NCBI GenBank assembly: GCA_003134075.1
Contig: PLAI01000246.1
Coordinates: forward strand, 1-42,396
Origin: Methylocystaceae bacterium
GTDB taxonomy: Bacteria; Pseudomonadota; Alphaproteobacteria; Rhizobiales; Beijerinckiaceae
Reading direction: 5' to 3'
Length of the DNA stretch: 42,396 nucleotides
Part shown: piece by piece, positions 1 through 9,979 of the stretch
How positions within the stretch are numbered: position 1 is the first letter of the stretch
How the letters are laid out: every line of letters starts with the position of its first letter
Notes under the pieces: generated by a model
Database searches by the model: none
The model's input: the letters and a program-made list of their open reading frames with translations, nothing else
What the model was told of the DNA's origin: nothing
Position numbers and translations under genes: made by a program

Positions 1-700
1 TTGTCTTGGGATCGAGCGCCTTGACCGTGCGCTCGGCGCTGGCGAGCAGTTTGTCGAAGCGCTCGGCGACCGGCTTCAGCGAATGGGCCACGTCCGCCGC
101 GTCGCGGATGAAATTTCCTGTCGCCCCGCTGTTGTCGGCGAGCGTCTTGGTGAAAGTCTCCATATTTTTTAGCGACGCGGTCAACGTGGTCGAATTTTCG
201 TCGAGCAGCTTGTTGATTTTGTCCATGGCGTCGCCCGCCTTGGTCGAGAGGCGCTGGACGTTTTCGAGCAGGTTCTGGATTTCCGAAGGTTCGGCCGTGA
301 TGCGCGGGTATTTTTCGCCCGGCTGCGCGACAATATCGGGCGCGCCGGGCGTGCCGCCAACCAACGACACGACCGCCACGCCCGTGAAAGTCTTCTGTTC
401 CACCCTGGCGCGGGTGTTGGTCTTCACCGGGGTCTTCTTGTCGACGGCGATGAGCACCTTGACCTTGCCCGGATCGGTCGGATCGATCTCCATGCTGGTG
501 ACGCTGCCGACCTTAAGCCCGTTGAATTGCACGGTGCTTCCGGGCGTCAAACCGTCCACCGAGCCGCGCACGATGAGTTCGTAGGTCTCATATTGCGCCG
601 TTTTGCCGGACCCGGAGAACCAGAAAACGAAAGCAAACGCCGCAAGCACGACCGCGAGCGTGAAGGCGCCGATGAGCGCGAAATTGGCGCGGGTTTCCAT
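1..700 (-). CDS. mlaD: MlaD-type MCE-domain lipid transport protein (partial)
   Basis: Periplasmic substrate-binding subunit of an Mla-type phospholipid ABC transporter. Reading starts at ATG 698-700 and is still open at the left window edge, giving about 233 residues without the C-terminus. One N-terminal membrane helix (about residues 6-27, ALIGAFTLAVVLAAFAFVFW) is followed by an MCE domain with the typical stretch GLTPGSTVQFNGLKVGSV and, later, TFTGVAVVSLVGG. The rest is helical and coiled-coil-like, as in MCE tails. An AAGGA Shine-Dalgarno lies six bases before the ATG, and the gene follows the ATPase gene after nine bases, so it is the third gene of an mlaE-mlaF-mlaD operon. The family assignment is clear. 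The lipid carried, and the direction of transport, cannot be read from sequence. Confidence 0.9.
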   Translation of the reverse strand, partial: METRANFALIGAFTLAVVLAAFAFVFWFSGSGKTAQYETYELIVRGSVDGLTPGSTVQFNGLKVGSVTSMEIDPTDPGKVKVLIAVDKKTPVKTNTRARVEQKTFTGVAVVSLVGGTPGAPDIVAQPGEKYPRITAEPSEIQNLLENVQRLSTKAGDAMDKINKLLDENSTTLTASLKNMETFTKTLADNSGATGNFIRDAADVAHSLKPVAERFDKLLASAERTVKALDPKT

Positions 701-709
701 GTTTCGTCC

Positions 710-1549
710 TTATGCGGGCTCGCGCCCTCCCATGCGTCGACCGAGAGAACCGATGAGCCGGCTGCCGCGAGTCCCGTGAAAATAAGCGCGCAGCCAAGGC
801 TCGTCGGAGGCCAGCATGTCCTGCATGGAGCCGGCGCCGATGACTTTTCCCCCGGCCAGGGCGGCGACGCGGTCGCAGATCGAGTATAGGCTGTCGAGAT
901 CGTGCGTCACCATGAATACGGTCAGACCCAGCGTCTTTTGCAGCGTGCCGATCAATTCGTCGAACTCGGCGGCGCCGATTGGATCGAGGCCCGAGGTCGG
1001 CTCATCGAGAAACAACAGTTCGGGATCGAGCGCGAGGGCTCTCGCCAGCGCCGCCCGCTTGACCATGCCGCCAGACAATTCCGCCGGAAGTTTGTCCGCG
1101 GAGTCGGGCGGCAGACCCACGAGGTCCAGTTTCAGCATGGCGAGGTCGTCCATGAACCGCTGTGAAATATTGCGATTTTCGCGCATCGGCATCTGGATGT
1201 TCTGCCGCACCGTAAGACTGGAGAACAGGGCGCCGTTCTGGAACAGCACGCCCCAGCGCTGTTCCAGCGCGCGCAACTGGCGAGGCGGAAGCGCGTCCCG
1301 GTCCTGGCCAAACAGCCGGATCACGCCCGCGCGCTTGCGCAAAAGCCCAAGGATGGCGCGCATCAGCACCGATTTTCCCTGGCCCGAGCCGCCGACAAAG
1401 CCCAGAACTTCGCCGCGGAAAACGTCGAGATCGAGCCCGTCCATGACCCTGTGCTCGCCGAACTGCACAACGAGGCCACGCACGCTGATCACGATCTCTT
1501 TGATCGAGTTCGTGGCCGGCTGCCGTGCGGCGTTGGCGTGGTCGCTCAT
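710..1549 (-). CDS. mlaF: MlaF-type ABC transporter ATP-binding protein
   Basis: ATPase subunit of the Mla lipid transporter, acting at the cytoplasmic face of the inner membrane with MlaE. The 279-residue product has Walker A GGSGQGKS, the signature LSGGMVKRAALARA that marks the Mla/Ttg2 branch, Walker B LLFLDEPTSGLDP and a switch histidine in VTHDLDS. I chose the ATG at 1547-1549: an AGGGAA Shine-Dalgarno precedes it and the product then begins just before the ABC domain. A longer in-frame reading to 1603 would overlap the end of mlaE. It sits 13 bases behind mlaE and 9 bases ahead of mlaD, so the three are almost certainly co-transcribed. Confidence 0.95.
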   Translation of the reverse strand: MSDHANAARQPATNSIKEIVISVRGLVVQFGEHRVMDGLDLDVFRGEVLGFVGGSGQGKSVLMRAILGLLRKRAGVIRLFGQDRDALPPRQLRALEQRWGVLFQNGALFSSLTVRQNIQMPMRENRNISQRFMDDLAMLKLDLVGLPPDSADKLPAELSGGMVKRAALARALALDPELLFLDEPTSGLDPIGAAEFDELIGTLQKTLGLTVFMVTHDLDSLYSICDRVAALAGGKVIGAGSMQDMLASDEPWLRAYFHGTRGSRLIGSLGRRMGGREPA

Positions 1550-1562
1550 GGTTCCCTGGACG

Positions 1563-2711
1563 CTAATAGTGGATCGCCGCGAAAAACATCGCGAACAGGC
1601 CATCGAGAATAATGACCATGAAAATGCTTTTCACGACCGCGGCGGTCACCTGCCGTCCCAGCGATTCGGCGGACCCCAATGTCGCCAACCCGTCTTGCGT
1701 TGAGATGAGGCCGATGATCAGCGCCATGAAGGGGGCCTTGATTAGCCCAACCAGGAAAGTGTTCACGCCGATCGCGTCTTTCAACAGGACCAGAAATGTC
1801 GTTGGGCTGATGTCGCCATAGCCCCAGGAGACCAGCAACCCGCCAAACAGCGCCGCCATGTCGGCGATGAAGGTCAAGAGCGGCAGGGCGACCATTAGCG
1901 CCAGCACGCGCGGAACCACTAGAACCTCGATTGGCGACAGGCCCATGACGCGCAGCGCGTCGATCTCCTCGCGCATCTTCATCGAGCCGATTTCGGCTGT
2001 TATCGCCGATCCCGAACGGCCCGCGATCATGATCGAGGTCAGCAGCACGCCCAATTCGCGCAGCACCAGAATGCCGATGAGATCGACCGCGTAAGTAGTC
2101 GCGCCAAAGCGCGCCAACTGGAAAATGCCCTGTTGCGCGACGATGGCGCCGACCGCGAGATTGATCAGCACGATGATCGGAATGCTGCGAAAACCAAACA
2201 TTTCGATCTGGTAGACGAGCGACGTCCCGCGGAACAAACGCGGACGTAGCAGAATGTGGCCGATCGCGGCGACGAATTCGCCGAGAAAACCCGTGCCGCG
2301 ATAATATTCGCGCAGCGCGCCGACCACGGACAATCCAAGATCCGCCAAAAGATCGACGAACAGATTCGTGGGTTTTGCGCGAGGCGGCGGCAATATCTCG
2401 ATCGCCGTCTCCTTGATGAGCATCTGGTGTTCGGGCCGCGCATCCTCGAACGAGGCCGCGACGCCGGCGCGAATCAATTCGTTCCGGGCGCGATTGAGCG
2501 CGAGCGCCCCGGCGGTGTCGAGATTGGCGATCGCGCTCATGTCGATGACAACGGCGCGCGCGCCGCGTCCTTGCGAGACGATCTCGTCCGCTTTTCGCTC
2601 GAGCGCTCTGGACGCCCGCAAAAGCCAGCCGCCGGTCAGGACGATGCGCCTGATGTCGCCGCTCTCGCGACGGGTCAGTTCGGGCGGCTCGGCCTCGATC
2701 TTTGTCGCCAT
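1563..2711 (-). CDS. mlaE: MlaE-type permease with N-terminal STAS domain
   Basis: Inner-membrane permease of the Mla lipid transporter, 382 residues. The first about 110 residues form a STAS-like domain (VVIDMSAIANLDTAGALAL), the counterpart of the separate MlaB protein in E. coli; fusion to the permease is common in alphaproteobacteria. The remainder is the MlaE permease with several hydrophobic helices and the conserved segments GFRSIPIIVLINLAVGAIVA, ELGVLLTSIMIAGRSGSAI and MKMREEIDALRVMG. It is the first gene of the mlaE-mlaF-mlaD unit. Its promoter should lie in the 278-base divergent region shared with the epimerase gene. Confidence 0.95.
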   Translation of the reverse strand: MATKIEAEPPELTRRESGDIRRIVLTGGWLLRASRALERKADEIVSQGRGARAVVIDMSAIANLDTAGALALNRARNELIRAGVAASFEDARPEHQMLIKETAIEILPPPRAKPTNLFVDLLADLGLSVVGALREYYRGTGFLGEFVAAIGHILLRPRLFRGTSLVYQIEMFGFRSIPIIVLINLAVGAIVAQQGIFQLARFGATTYAVDLIGILVLRELGVLLTSIMIAGRSGSAITAEIGSMKMREEIDALRVMGLSPIEVLVVPRVLALMVALPLLTFIADMAALFGGLLVSWGYGDISPTTFLVLLKDAIGVNTFLVGLIKAPFMALIIGLISTQDGLATLGSAESLGRQVTAAVVKSIFMVIILDGLFAMFFAAIHY

Positions 2712-2776
2712 GACGCCCCGTCGCGGTTCGTTTCGGGCAATCGCGGGCGCCGGTCTCGCAAAGAATCACGGCGCTA

Positions 2777-2824
2777 GAGCAAGTTCCGCGAAAGTGGATG
2801 GACCTTTGCGATCAGCACTTGCTC
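2777..2824. repeat. Intergenic palindromic repeat-like hairpin
   Basis: GAGCAAGT at 2777-2784 pairs with ACTTGCTC at 2817-2824 around a 32-base loop containing TTCCGCGAAAGTGGA. The layout resembles the dispersed AGAGCA...TGCTCT intergenic palindromes common in Rhizobiales genomes (from memory). No second copy was noticed in the window, so repeat status is inference. It lies between the divergent mlaE and epimerase genes. Confidence 0.4.
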
Positions 2825-2989
2825 CAGCTCTTCGATCTTCGCGCGATTTCCTGTCCTTTGAACGATTCCGTTCGAACGATGAGCGCGCGGCGTCAAAAAG
2901 CCTGCGAATCGTCTTATCTTCGCCAATGGCCAATGTCGAGCGCGTTGGTCGGAAACACTCAGCGGCGACGCTGCAATTTAGGAGATCAG

Positions 2990-3973
2990 ATGGGCACCCA
3001 GTTGACCGTGGCCGTCGACGCCTTTCCGATCGAAGGGCGCTTCGTGATCGCGCGCGGCGCCAAGACGCAGGCGGTGGTCGTGACCGCGACGCTGCGGGCC
3101 GGCGGCGCCGTCGGACGGGGCGAATGCGTGCCCTACGCCCGTTATGGCGAGAGCCCCGACAGCGTCGTGGCGGCGATGGAGCGCGCGCGCGTTCACATCG
3201 AGGCCGGGGCTGATCGCGCCGCGCTGCAAGGCCTGCTTCCGGCGGGCGCGGCGCGCAACGCGCTGGATTGCGCCATGTGGGATTTGGAGGCCAAGACCCG
3301 GGGCGTCGCGGCGCATCGCGGCGCGGGCCTCGCCGCGCTCGCGCCCTTGACCACCGCCTTCACCCTCTCGGTCGGAACGCCCGAGGAAATGCGAGCGGCG
3401 GCGGCGCGCGCCGCGCATCGACCTTTGTTGAAGATCAAGCTCGCGGGCGAGGGCGACGCCGAGCGGCTGCTGGCCGTGCGCGCCGGCGCGCCGCGCGCGA
3501 CGCTGATCGTCGACGCCAACGAAGCCTGGCGCGAGGAGAATCTCCTCGTCAATATCGAGGCCTGCGCCAGGGTCGGCGTCGCGCTGATCGAACAGCCGCT
3601 GCCGGCCGGGGCCGACGAAATTCTGGGCCGGATCGAGCGCCGGGTTAAAATCTGCGCCGACGAGAGCGCCCATGATCGCGCCGGACTGGCGGCGTTGCGC
3701 GGCCGCTACGACGCGGTCAACATCAAGCTGGACAAGACCGGTGGCCTGACCGAGGCGCTGGCGATGGCCCACGAGGCGCGCGAACTCGGCTTCGCGATCA
3801 TGGCGGGCTGCATGGTCGGCACTTCGTTAGGCATGGCGCCGGCGGTTCTGATCGGGCAATCGGCCGCCTATGTCGACCTAGACGGGCCGCTGCTGCTGGC
3901 GCGAGACCGCGAGCCCGGCCTTCGTTACGAAGGTTCGACGCTGCATCCGCCGGAGGCGGAACTATGGGGCTGA
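2990..3973 (+). CDS. Dipeptide epimerase-type enolase superfamily protein
   Basis: Muconate-lactonizing subgroup enolase, 327 residues, most like L-Ala-D/L-Glu epimerases and the related N-acyl amino-acid racemases, which act on peptidoglycan-derived products in the cytosol. The first catalytic pair is the KxK motif in LLKIKLAGEG. Metal ligands are in LIVDANEAW, IEQPLPAG and KICADESAH. The second catalytic lysine is in VNIKLDKTGGL, and the C-terminal AGCMVGTSLGMAPA is typical of dipeptide epimerases. ATG 2990 is chosen because AGGAG (2980-2984) precedes it and homology begins there; an upstream in-frame extension to 2798 lacks family features. The neighbours give no pathway hint, so the exact substrate is open. 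Confidence 0.88.
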   Translation: MGTQLTVAVDAFPIEGRFVIARGAKTQAVVVTATLRAGGAVGRGECVPYARYGESPDSVVAAMERARVHIEAGADRAALQGLLPAGAARNALDCAMWDLEAKTRGVAAHRGAGLAALAPLTTAFTLSVGTPEEMRAAAARAAHRPLLKIKLAGEGDAERLLAVRAGAPRATLIVDANEAWREENLLVNIEACARVGVALIEQPLPAGADEILGRIERRVKICADESAHDRAGLAALRGRYDAVNIKLDKTGGLTEALAMAHEARELGFAIMAGCMVGTSLGMAPAVLIGQSAAYVDLDGPLLLARDREPGLRYEGSTLHPPEAELWG

Positions 3974-4002
3974 GCCAAGGCGGTCGTCGCCGGGAGGCGC
4001 GC

Positions 4003-4338
4003 TCAAAGACCTTTTTCGACTTCCAGATTGGCGCCGAGCCAGCCCAAAATGCCGCCGCCGAAATGCGTGTCGACGTCGCGGCGGCCGGCGAGCCGCGCCT
4101 GGTCCATCGCGGAGACCGAGCGGCGGCCCGAGCGGCAGTAGATCACCACCTTCTTGCCCGCCGGCGCGACCGGCAGCTTGGCGGGATCGAATTTCGACAG
4201 CGGATTGAACAGCGAACCCTTGATATGGCCCGACGCGTATTCCTCCGCCTCGCGCACGTCGACGAGCAGGATGGAGCCGTCGTCGAGGCCTTTTTTCAGA
4301 TCCTCGAGGATGATGTCGTGATAGGCGAAGGAGCTCAT
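4003..4338 (-). CDS. Single-domain rhodanese-like sulfurtransferase
   Basis: A 111-residue single rhodanese domain of GlpE-like size. The substrate-loop aspartate is in LLVDVREAEEYASGHIKG, and the active-site loop is YCRSGRRS with Cys68 as the predicted persulfide-carrying nucleophile. It is presumably a cytosolic sulfur carrier or thiosulfate:cyanide sulfurtransferase; the physiological acceptor is unknown. An AAAGGAC Shine-Dalgarno precedes the ATG. It lies 89 bases downstream of ccrM on the same strand and is convergent with the epimerase gene. Confidence 0.9.
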   Translation of the reverse strand: MSSFAYHDIILEDLKKGLDDGSILLVDVREAEEYASGHIKGSLFNPLSKFDPAKLPVAPAGKKVVIYCRSGRRSVSAMDQARLAGRRDVDTHFGGGILGWLGANLEVEKGL

Positions 4339-4427
4339 GCGGCCGTCCTTTAATTGAGACGTCGCGATATTTCACAAAATCGTCGCGGAGTCGAGAATGG
4401 CGCGGCGGCGGAAGGCGAGCGGCGACT

Positions 4428-5636
<1,209 letters not shown>

Positions 5637-5664
5637 CTATGCGGGATCGAGGTAAAGGGGGCGT

Positions 5665-5672
5665 TTAACCAT
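5665..5672. promoter_or_regulatory. Candidate CtrA half site upstream of ccrM
   Basis: TTAACCAT at 5665-5672 matches the CtrA half-site consensus known from Caulobacter. It is 65-72 bases before the ccrM start, about where a promoter would sit. CtrA activates ccrM in Caulobacter, so the position is suggestive, but one eight-base match in the window is weak evidence. A GANTC site (GAATC, 5756-5760) also lies in this intergenic stretch. Confidence 0.35.
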
Positions 5673-5767
5673 GCGCGCGTCGCGCGTCCCCTTTTCGAAC
5701 GGCTTTCTTAAGAAAATTCTTTCTTTACCAATTGGTTGTTGGACGTAAATGGGACGAATCACGCGGC

Positions 5768-6397
5768 TCATCCCCGTCGCAAGGGAGAGAAGCTCATGCG
5801 GTGGTAGGGGGTTGGACCGAGACTGGCGAGCGCGGCGAGATGGCGCGGCGAGCCATAGCCCGCGTTGGTCTCGAACCCGTAAGCCGGATATTCCTCGGCC
5901 AGGCGCCGCATCAAACTGTCTCGCGCCACCTTGGCCACGATCGAGGCGGCGGCGATCGAAAGCGATTTAGCGTCGCCCATGACGATCGCGGAGCCTGGAC
6001 AAGGGAGGCCCGGCAGATCGCGGCCATCGACCAGCACAAAGGCGGCCGCGACGGACAGGCCCGCGATCGCTCGCTCCATCGCCATTAATGACGCCTTGCG
6101 GATGTCGGTGGCGTCGATCTCGGCGGCGGTCACGAAGGCGAAGCTCGTCGCGAGCGCGCTTTCGATGATCCGGGCGAAGGCTATTTCCCGCGATTTCGCG
6201 CTCATTGCCTTGGAATCATTGAGCCCGTCCGGAATGTTGGCGGGATCGAGAATGACGGCGGCCGCGCAAACCGGCCCCGCGAGAGGGCCACGCCCAACTT
6301 CGTCGACCCCGGCGACCGGCCAAAGTTTTTTCCGCCGCGACTCGTTTTCGGCGGCAAAATCGGGGGCGGCCTTTCGCGGCTTTTGGGCCGGCGTCAT
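5768..6397 (-). CDS. rnhB: Ribonuclease HII
   Basis: Cleaves the RNA strand of RNA-DNA hybrids and starts removal of single ribonucleotides from DNA. The 209-residue product has the type-2 RNase H signature VAGVDEVGRGPLAGP (catalytic Asp32 and Glu33), LVDGRDLPG, and GDAKSLSIAAASIVAKVARD. ATG 6397 is chosen because GGGGAGA precedes it and 209 residues is the usual family length. A longer reading to 6547 would overlap the upstream radical SAM gene by 77 bases and add no family sequence. The 73-base gap to that gene allows co-transcription, so rnhB may come under the SOS-type promoter upstream. Confidence 0.93.
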   Translation of the reverse strand: MTPAQKPRKAAPDFAAENESRRKKLWPVAGVDEVGRGPLAGPVCAAAVILDPANIPDGLNDSKAMSAKSREIAFARIIESALATSFAFVTAAEIDATDIRKASLMAMERAIAGLSVAAAFVLVDGRDLPGLPCPGSAIVMGDAKSLSIAAASIVAKVARDSLMRRLAEEYPAYGFETNAGYGSPRHLAALASLGPTPYHRMSFSPLRRG

Positions 6398-6470
6398 TAA
6401 AGGCTTCTCCCCGCTCGCGGCGTCCTCGCGGCCCAAAACTTTTTTTCGCCGCCCCTGGATGGCGACCGGT

Positions 6471-7634
6471 TCAAAATAGCGCAAGCTGCTCGGCGCTTCG
6501 ACGGGGCGGCTGAAACAAATCGCAGCGCAGCTTCGCGCCGGCGCCATAGCCCAACCGGGCGGCCGCTATCTCGAATCTCCGGCCGATCATCCAGGCGTAG
6601 GGCCCGACGCCCGTCATCCGCTTGCCGAAGCCCGCGTCATAGAGCTTGCCCTCCCTCGCGCCGCGCACCAGCGATAGCACATGCCGCGCCTTGTCGGGAT
6701 AATGCGTGAGCAGCCATTCGCTGAAGAGGTCGCGCAATTCGAGCGGCAGGCGCAGCATCACATAACCGGCTTCGCGCGCGCCGGCGGCGAAGGCTCTCGT
6801 CAGGATCGTCTCGATTTCGGCGTCGTTCACGGCGGGGATAATCGGCGCGACCAGGACCGAAACCGGGATGCCGGCGTCGGCGAGTTTCTCAATCGTTGCG
6901 AGTCGGAGAGCCGGAGAAGCAGCCCGCGGCTCCATCTTCCGCGCGAGTTCCTTGTCCAGCGTCGTCACGGAGATCGCGACCTTAACCAATCCTTTACGCG
7001 CCATCGGCGCGAGGAGGTCGATGTCGCGCGCGACCAGCGCGGATTTCGTCACTATTCCCACCGGGTGATTGGTCCGCGCCAGCGTTTCGAGGACGCCCCG
7101 CATCACGCGGCAGCGCTTTTCGGTCGGCTGGTATGGATCGGTGTTGGAGCCGATCGCCAATGTTCTTGGAACATAGCCCGGCGCCGACAATTCGCGCTCC
7201 AGCACTTGCCCCGCGCCCTCCTTGACGAAAATCTCGGTCTCGAAATCGAGGCCGGGCGAATAGCCGACATAGGCGTGGGTGGGCCGCGCGAAGCAATAGA
7301 CGCAGCCATGCTCACAGCCGCGATAGGGATTGATCGAGCGGTCGAAGCCGATGTCGGGCGAGTCGTTGCGCGTAATGACGCTTCGCGGCTTCTCAATATG
7401 TATATTGGTCTTGAGCGCGGGCAGGCTCTCGAGCGAGCCCCATCCGTCGTCGATCTCCTCGCGCGCGAAGGCCTCGAAACGCCCGCTCGCATTCGAGACC
7501 GCGCCGCGTCCGCGCCGTCGCACGGAATCGATTTCGCGGGCCGATTCCGCCAGCGCTTCGCGAGGCGGACGCCCGGCGGCGGGGCGGGATATTCGCGGCG
7601 GGGCCGCCAGCGGAAAATGCTCCAGACAGCTCAT
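6471..7634 (-). CDS. PA0069-type radical SAM protein (COG1533, SplB-like)
   Basis: Radical SAM enzyme of 387 residues in the group usually annotated PA0069 family and placed in COG1533 with spore photoproduct lyase; the actual reaction is not established. The [4Fe-4S] cluster cysteines are Cys107, Cys111 and Cys114 in YRGCEHGCVYCFARP. Other conserved segments are IGSNTDPYQPTEK, GIVTKSALVARDIDLL and VLVAPIIPAVND. ATG 7634 has a GGGAGAG Shine-Dalgarno; an arginine-rich in-frame extension to TTG 7778 is probably untranslated leader. About 190 bases upstream lies a minus-strand promoter carrying LexA-type repeats, which argues for DNA-damage induction. It is followed by rnhB on the same strand. 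Confidence 0.88.
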   Translation of the reverse strand: MSCLEHFPLAAPPRISRPAAGRPPREALAESAREIDSVRRRGRGAVSNASGRFEAFAREEIDDGWGSLESLPALKTNIHIEKPRSVITRNDSPDIGFDRSINPYRGCEHGCVYCFARPTHAYVGYSPGLDFETEIFVKEGAGQVLERELSAPGYVPRTLAIGSNTDPYQPTEKRCRVMRGVLETLARTNHPVGIVTKSALVARDIDLLAPMARKGLVKVAISVTTLDKELARKMEPRAASPALRLATIEKLADAGIPVSVLVAPIIPAVNDAEIETILTRAFAAGAREAGYVMLRLPLELRDLFSEWLLTHYPDKARHVLSLVRGAREGKLYDAGFGKRMTGVGPYAWMIGRRFEIAAARLGYGAGAKLRCDLFQPPRRSAEQLALF

Positions 7635-8038
7635 GACGACGCTCTCCCAAAGCGGCCGAGCCGCTCCGTTTCGGCGAGACCGGCTCGCGGCCCCCGGCGC
7701 GCCTGTTGGGGACAGAATCACGCGCCGGAAACCGCGACGCCGCACGCGTACACGCTTACGCGACAATGCCTTACGCAACGCCCGCGACCAACCAGAACAC
7801 TCGCGTTACCCGCGCCGGACGAGAACAAACGGCGAATAATGAACAAATAAAGAACATACAGGAGGCTGTCAAGAGCGAGGTCGTCCGAAGAGCCGGGATG
7901 GAGTTTCGCGGGCTTGGCGGGTCGGAATGGGCGGGCGAGAGCCCGCGCGGGTTGATTCAAACAGTTCTGGCGGTTTGCTTTCGCTCTCCGCCGGCGCCAC
8001 TGTGCGGCTCGAAATCAAACGGGTGGACCCACGCGCTT
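7635..8038. other. Divergent intergenic region, radical SAM gene to pdxA
   Basis: A 404-base region between divergent genes. It holds the LexA-type promoter at 7823-7872. The long frames crossing it on both strands lack Shine-Dalgarno support and family features, so I read 7635-7822 as leader of the radical SAM transcript and 7873-8038 as the pdxA upstream region. No convincing pdxA promoter was found. Confidence 0.6.
7823..7872 (-). promoter_or_regulatory. SOS-type promoter with LexA boxes
   Basis: The plus strand shows GAAC-N7-GAAC at 7841-7855, the direct-repeat LexA box of alphaproteobacteria, with a second near-copy GAAC-N7-GAAT at 7823-7837. Read on the minus strand, a consensus -35 TTGACA (7872-7867) is followed after 17 bases by TATTTG (7849-7844), which falls inside the intact LexA box. 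LexA binding would therefore block the promoter that points at the radical SAM gene. The motifs are seen directly; regulation by LexA is inference. Confidence 0.75.
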
Positions 8039-9073
8039 ATGAACCAACGCGGCCTTCTCCCCCTCGCCCTGACGCAGGGCGACCCTTCCGGCATTGGGCC
8101 GGAAATCGCGCTCAAGGCTTTTCGCGCTCGCGAAACCGCTGATTTGCCGCCGTTTTTCGTCGTCGGCGATCCCGCGCTGTTTGCTCGCGTTTCGAAATCG
8201 CTTGGCCTCGATGTCGGCGTGGAGGCGACGACTCCGGCCGGCGCCGTCGAGGTTTTCGCGCGCGCTCTACCCGTTGTTTCGCTAGGGGGGGCTGTCAATG
8301 GTCTTCCGGGCGCGCCCGACCCTCTCGACGCGCCGCTGACGATTCGCTCGATCGAGCTCGCGGTGGAATATGTCGCGCGAGGCGAGGCGCGGGCGGTCGT
8401 CACCAATCCGATTTCCAAGCAAGCGCTTTACGCGGCGGGATTTAAACATCCGGGCCACACCGAATTTTTGGGCGAACTCGCGCTGCGTTTTTTCGGCGTC
8501 CCGGCGCGGCCGGTGATGATGCTGTGGGCTCCTGAACTCGCGGTCGTGCCGGTGACGATTCATGTCGCGCTGGCGGAGGTTCCCGGGCTGTTGACCCGGC
8601 AATTGCTGATCGAGACTGGCCGCGTTGTCGCGACGGATCTGGCGAATCGATTCGGCGTCGCCGCGCCGCGTCTCGCCTTCGCCGGCCTCAATCCTCATGC
8701 GGGGGAAGGCGGCGCGATGGGGCGCGAGGAGATCGACGTGATCGCGCCGGCGGTGGAAGCCTTGCGCGCGATGGGGATCGACGCCAGCGGCCCCCATCCC
8801 GCGGACACGATGTTTCATGCGGCGGCGCGGGCGAAATATGACGTGGCGCTGTGTCCGACTCACGATCAGGCGTTGATTCCTATAAAGACTCTGGCGTTCG
8901 ATCGCGGCGTCAATGTCACGCTGGGCCTGCCCTTCGCGCGCACGTCGCCGGACCACGGAACGGCCTTCGACATCGCCGGCAAGGGCGTCGCCGACGCGTC
9001 GAGCCTGATCGAGGCGATCCGACTCGCTGGGCGCATAGGGCGTCCGCGAGACGCCCGTTCTGACGGAATATGA
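8039..9073 (+). CDS. pdxA: 4-hydroxythreonine-4-phosphate dehydrogenase
   Basis: Pyridoxal 5'-phosphate synthesis (DXP-dependent route): NAD-dependent oxidation of 4-phosphohydroxy-L-threonine in the cytosol. The 344-residue product begins [19 protein letters not shown], as PdxA proteins do. It carries the metal-binding [19 protein letters not shown], and the C-terminal [16 protein letters not shown] and [15 protein letters not shown], which supply further metal and substrate ligands. ATG 8039 starts just before the conserved N-terminus; the open frame to 7706 is not supported. rsmA follows after four bases, the usual alphaproteobacterial pdxA-rsmA pair, but surA and lptD, which often precede, are absent here. 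Confidence 0.95.
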   Translation: MNQRGLLPLALTQGDPSGIGPEIALKAFRARETADLPPFFVVGDPALFARVSKSLGLDVGVEATTPAGAVEVFARALPVVSLGGAVNGLPGAPDPLDAPLTIRSIELAVEYVARGEARAVVTNPISKQALYAAGFKHPGHTEFLGELALRFFGVPARPVMMLWAPELAVVPVTIHVALAEVPGLLTRQLLIETGRVVATDLANRFGVAAPRLAFAGLNPHAGEGGAMGREEIDVIAPAVEALRAMGIDASGPHPADTMFHAAARAKYDVALCPTHDQALIPIKTLAFDRGVNVTLGLPFARTSPDHGTAFDIAGKGVADASSLIEAIRLAGRIGRPRDARSDGI

Positions 9074-9077
9074 GCGG

Positions 9078-9962
9078 ATGATCGACGATTTGCCGCCGCT
9101 GCGCGAGGTCGTCGCGCGTCACGGGCTCGACGCGCGCAAGGCGCTGGGTCAGAACTTCCTTTACGATCTGAATCTTACGTCTCGCATCGCCCGGGCGGCG
9201 GGGCCGCTCGAAGGCGTGACGGTCGTCGAGGTCGGTCCCGGTCCCGGCGGCCTCACCCGCGCGCTGTTGGCTCATCGCGCCGAACGTGTCATAGTCATCG
9301 AGCGCGACCCGCGCTGTCTGCCGGCGCTCGAAGAAATTTCCGAGCGCTATCCGGGGCGGCTGATCGTCGTCGAAGGCGACGCGCGCACGATTGATCTTGT
9401 CGAACTCGTTCATGCGCATGGCGCGGCCAAGGATGCGTCTGGCGCGCTCCAAAATGCGCGAATATGCGCGAACTTACCCTATAATGTTGCGACAGCCCTG
9501 CTAGGTGGATGGCTCGAGGCCGAGCCCTGGCCCTCCGTGTTCGACCGATATGTGCTGATGTTTCAGCGCGAGGTGGCGGAGCGCATCGTCGCGACGCCCG
9601 CGCAACGGGTCGACTACGGGCGGCTCGGCGTGCTCTGCGGCTGGCGAACCAAGGCGCGGATATTATTCGATGTTCCGCCCTCCGCCTTCACGCCGCCGCC
9701 AAAGGTGATCTCGTCGGTGGTGGAGCTCGTTCCAAACCCGTCGCCGTCGCCCTGCAACCGCAAGTTGTTGGCTCTCGTGACGCAGGCGGCGTTTGGGCAG
9801 CGGCGCAAGATGTTGCGCCAGAGCCTTAAAGGTCTCGGCGTCGATCCGGCGCGGCTAACGGCGAGCGCTGACGTCGATCCCACGCGGCGGGCGGAAGAGA
9901 TTGATATCGCTGGATTTGTCGCGCTGGCGCGGGCGCTGGAGGAGCTTCGCGTCACGGATTAG
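9078..9962 (+). CDS. rsmA: 16S rRNA dimethyladenosine methyltransferase RsmA (KsgA)
   Basis: Dimethylates the two adjacent adenines in the 3'-terminal hairpin of 16S rRNA during small-subunit maturation. The 294-residue product has the N-terminal [13 protein letters not shown]-binding [16 protein letters not shown], acidic motif VIERD, and catalytic NLPYNVAT. The C-terminal helical domain includes [16 protein letters not shown], typical of the family. It starts four bases after pdxA and converges on cobO, which ends 17 bases away. No hairpin terminator is visible in that short gap. Confidence 0.96.
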   Translation: MIDDLPPLREVVARHGLDARKALGQNFLYDLNLTSRIARAAGPLEGVTVVEVGPGPGGLTRALLAHRAERVIVIERDPRCLPALEEISERYPGRLIVVEGDARTIDLVELVHAHGAAKDASGALQNARICANLPYNVATALLGGWLEAEPWPSVFDRYVLMFQREVAERIVATPAQRVDYGRLGVLCGWRTKARILFDVPPSAFTPPPKVISSVVELVPNPSPSPCNRKLLALVTQAAFGQRRKMLRQSLKGLGVDPARLTASADVDPTRRAEEIDIAGFVALARALEELRVTD

Positions 9963-9979
9963 CCTTGCCTTAAGCCGCC

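Noticed and set aside
2860-2877. Possible LexA box upstream of the epimerase gene
   Set aside because: The two GAAC copies are separated by ten bases, not the seven required for the alphaproteobacterial box.
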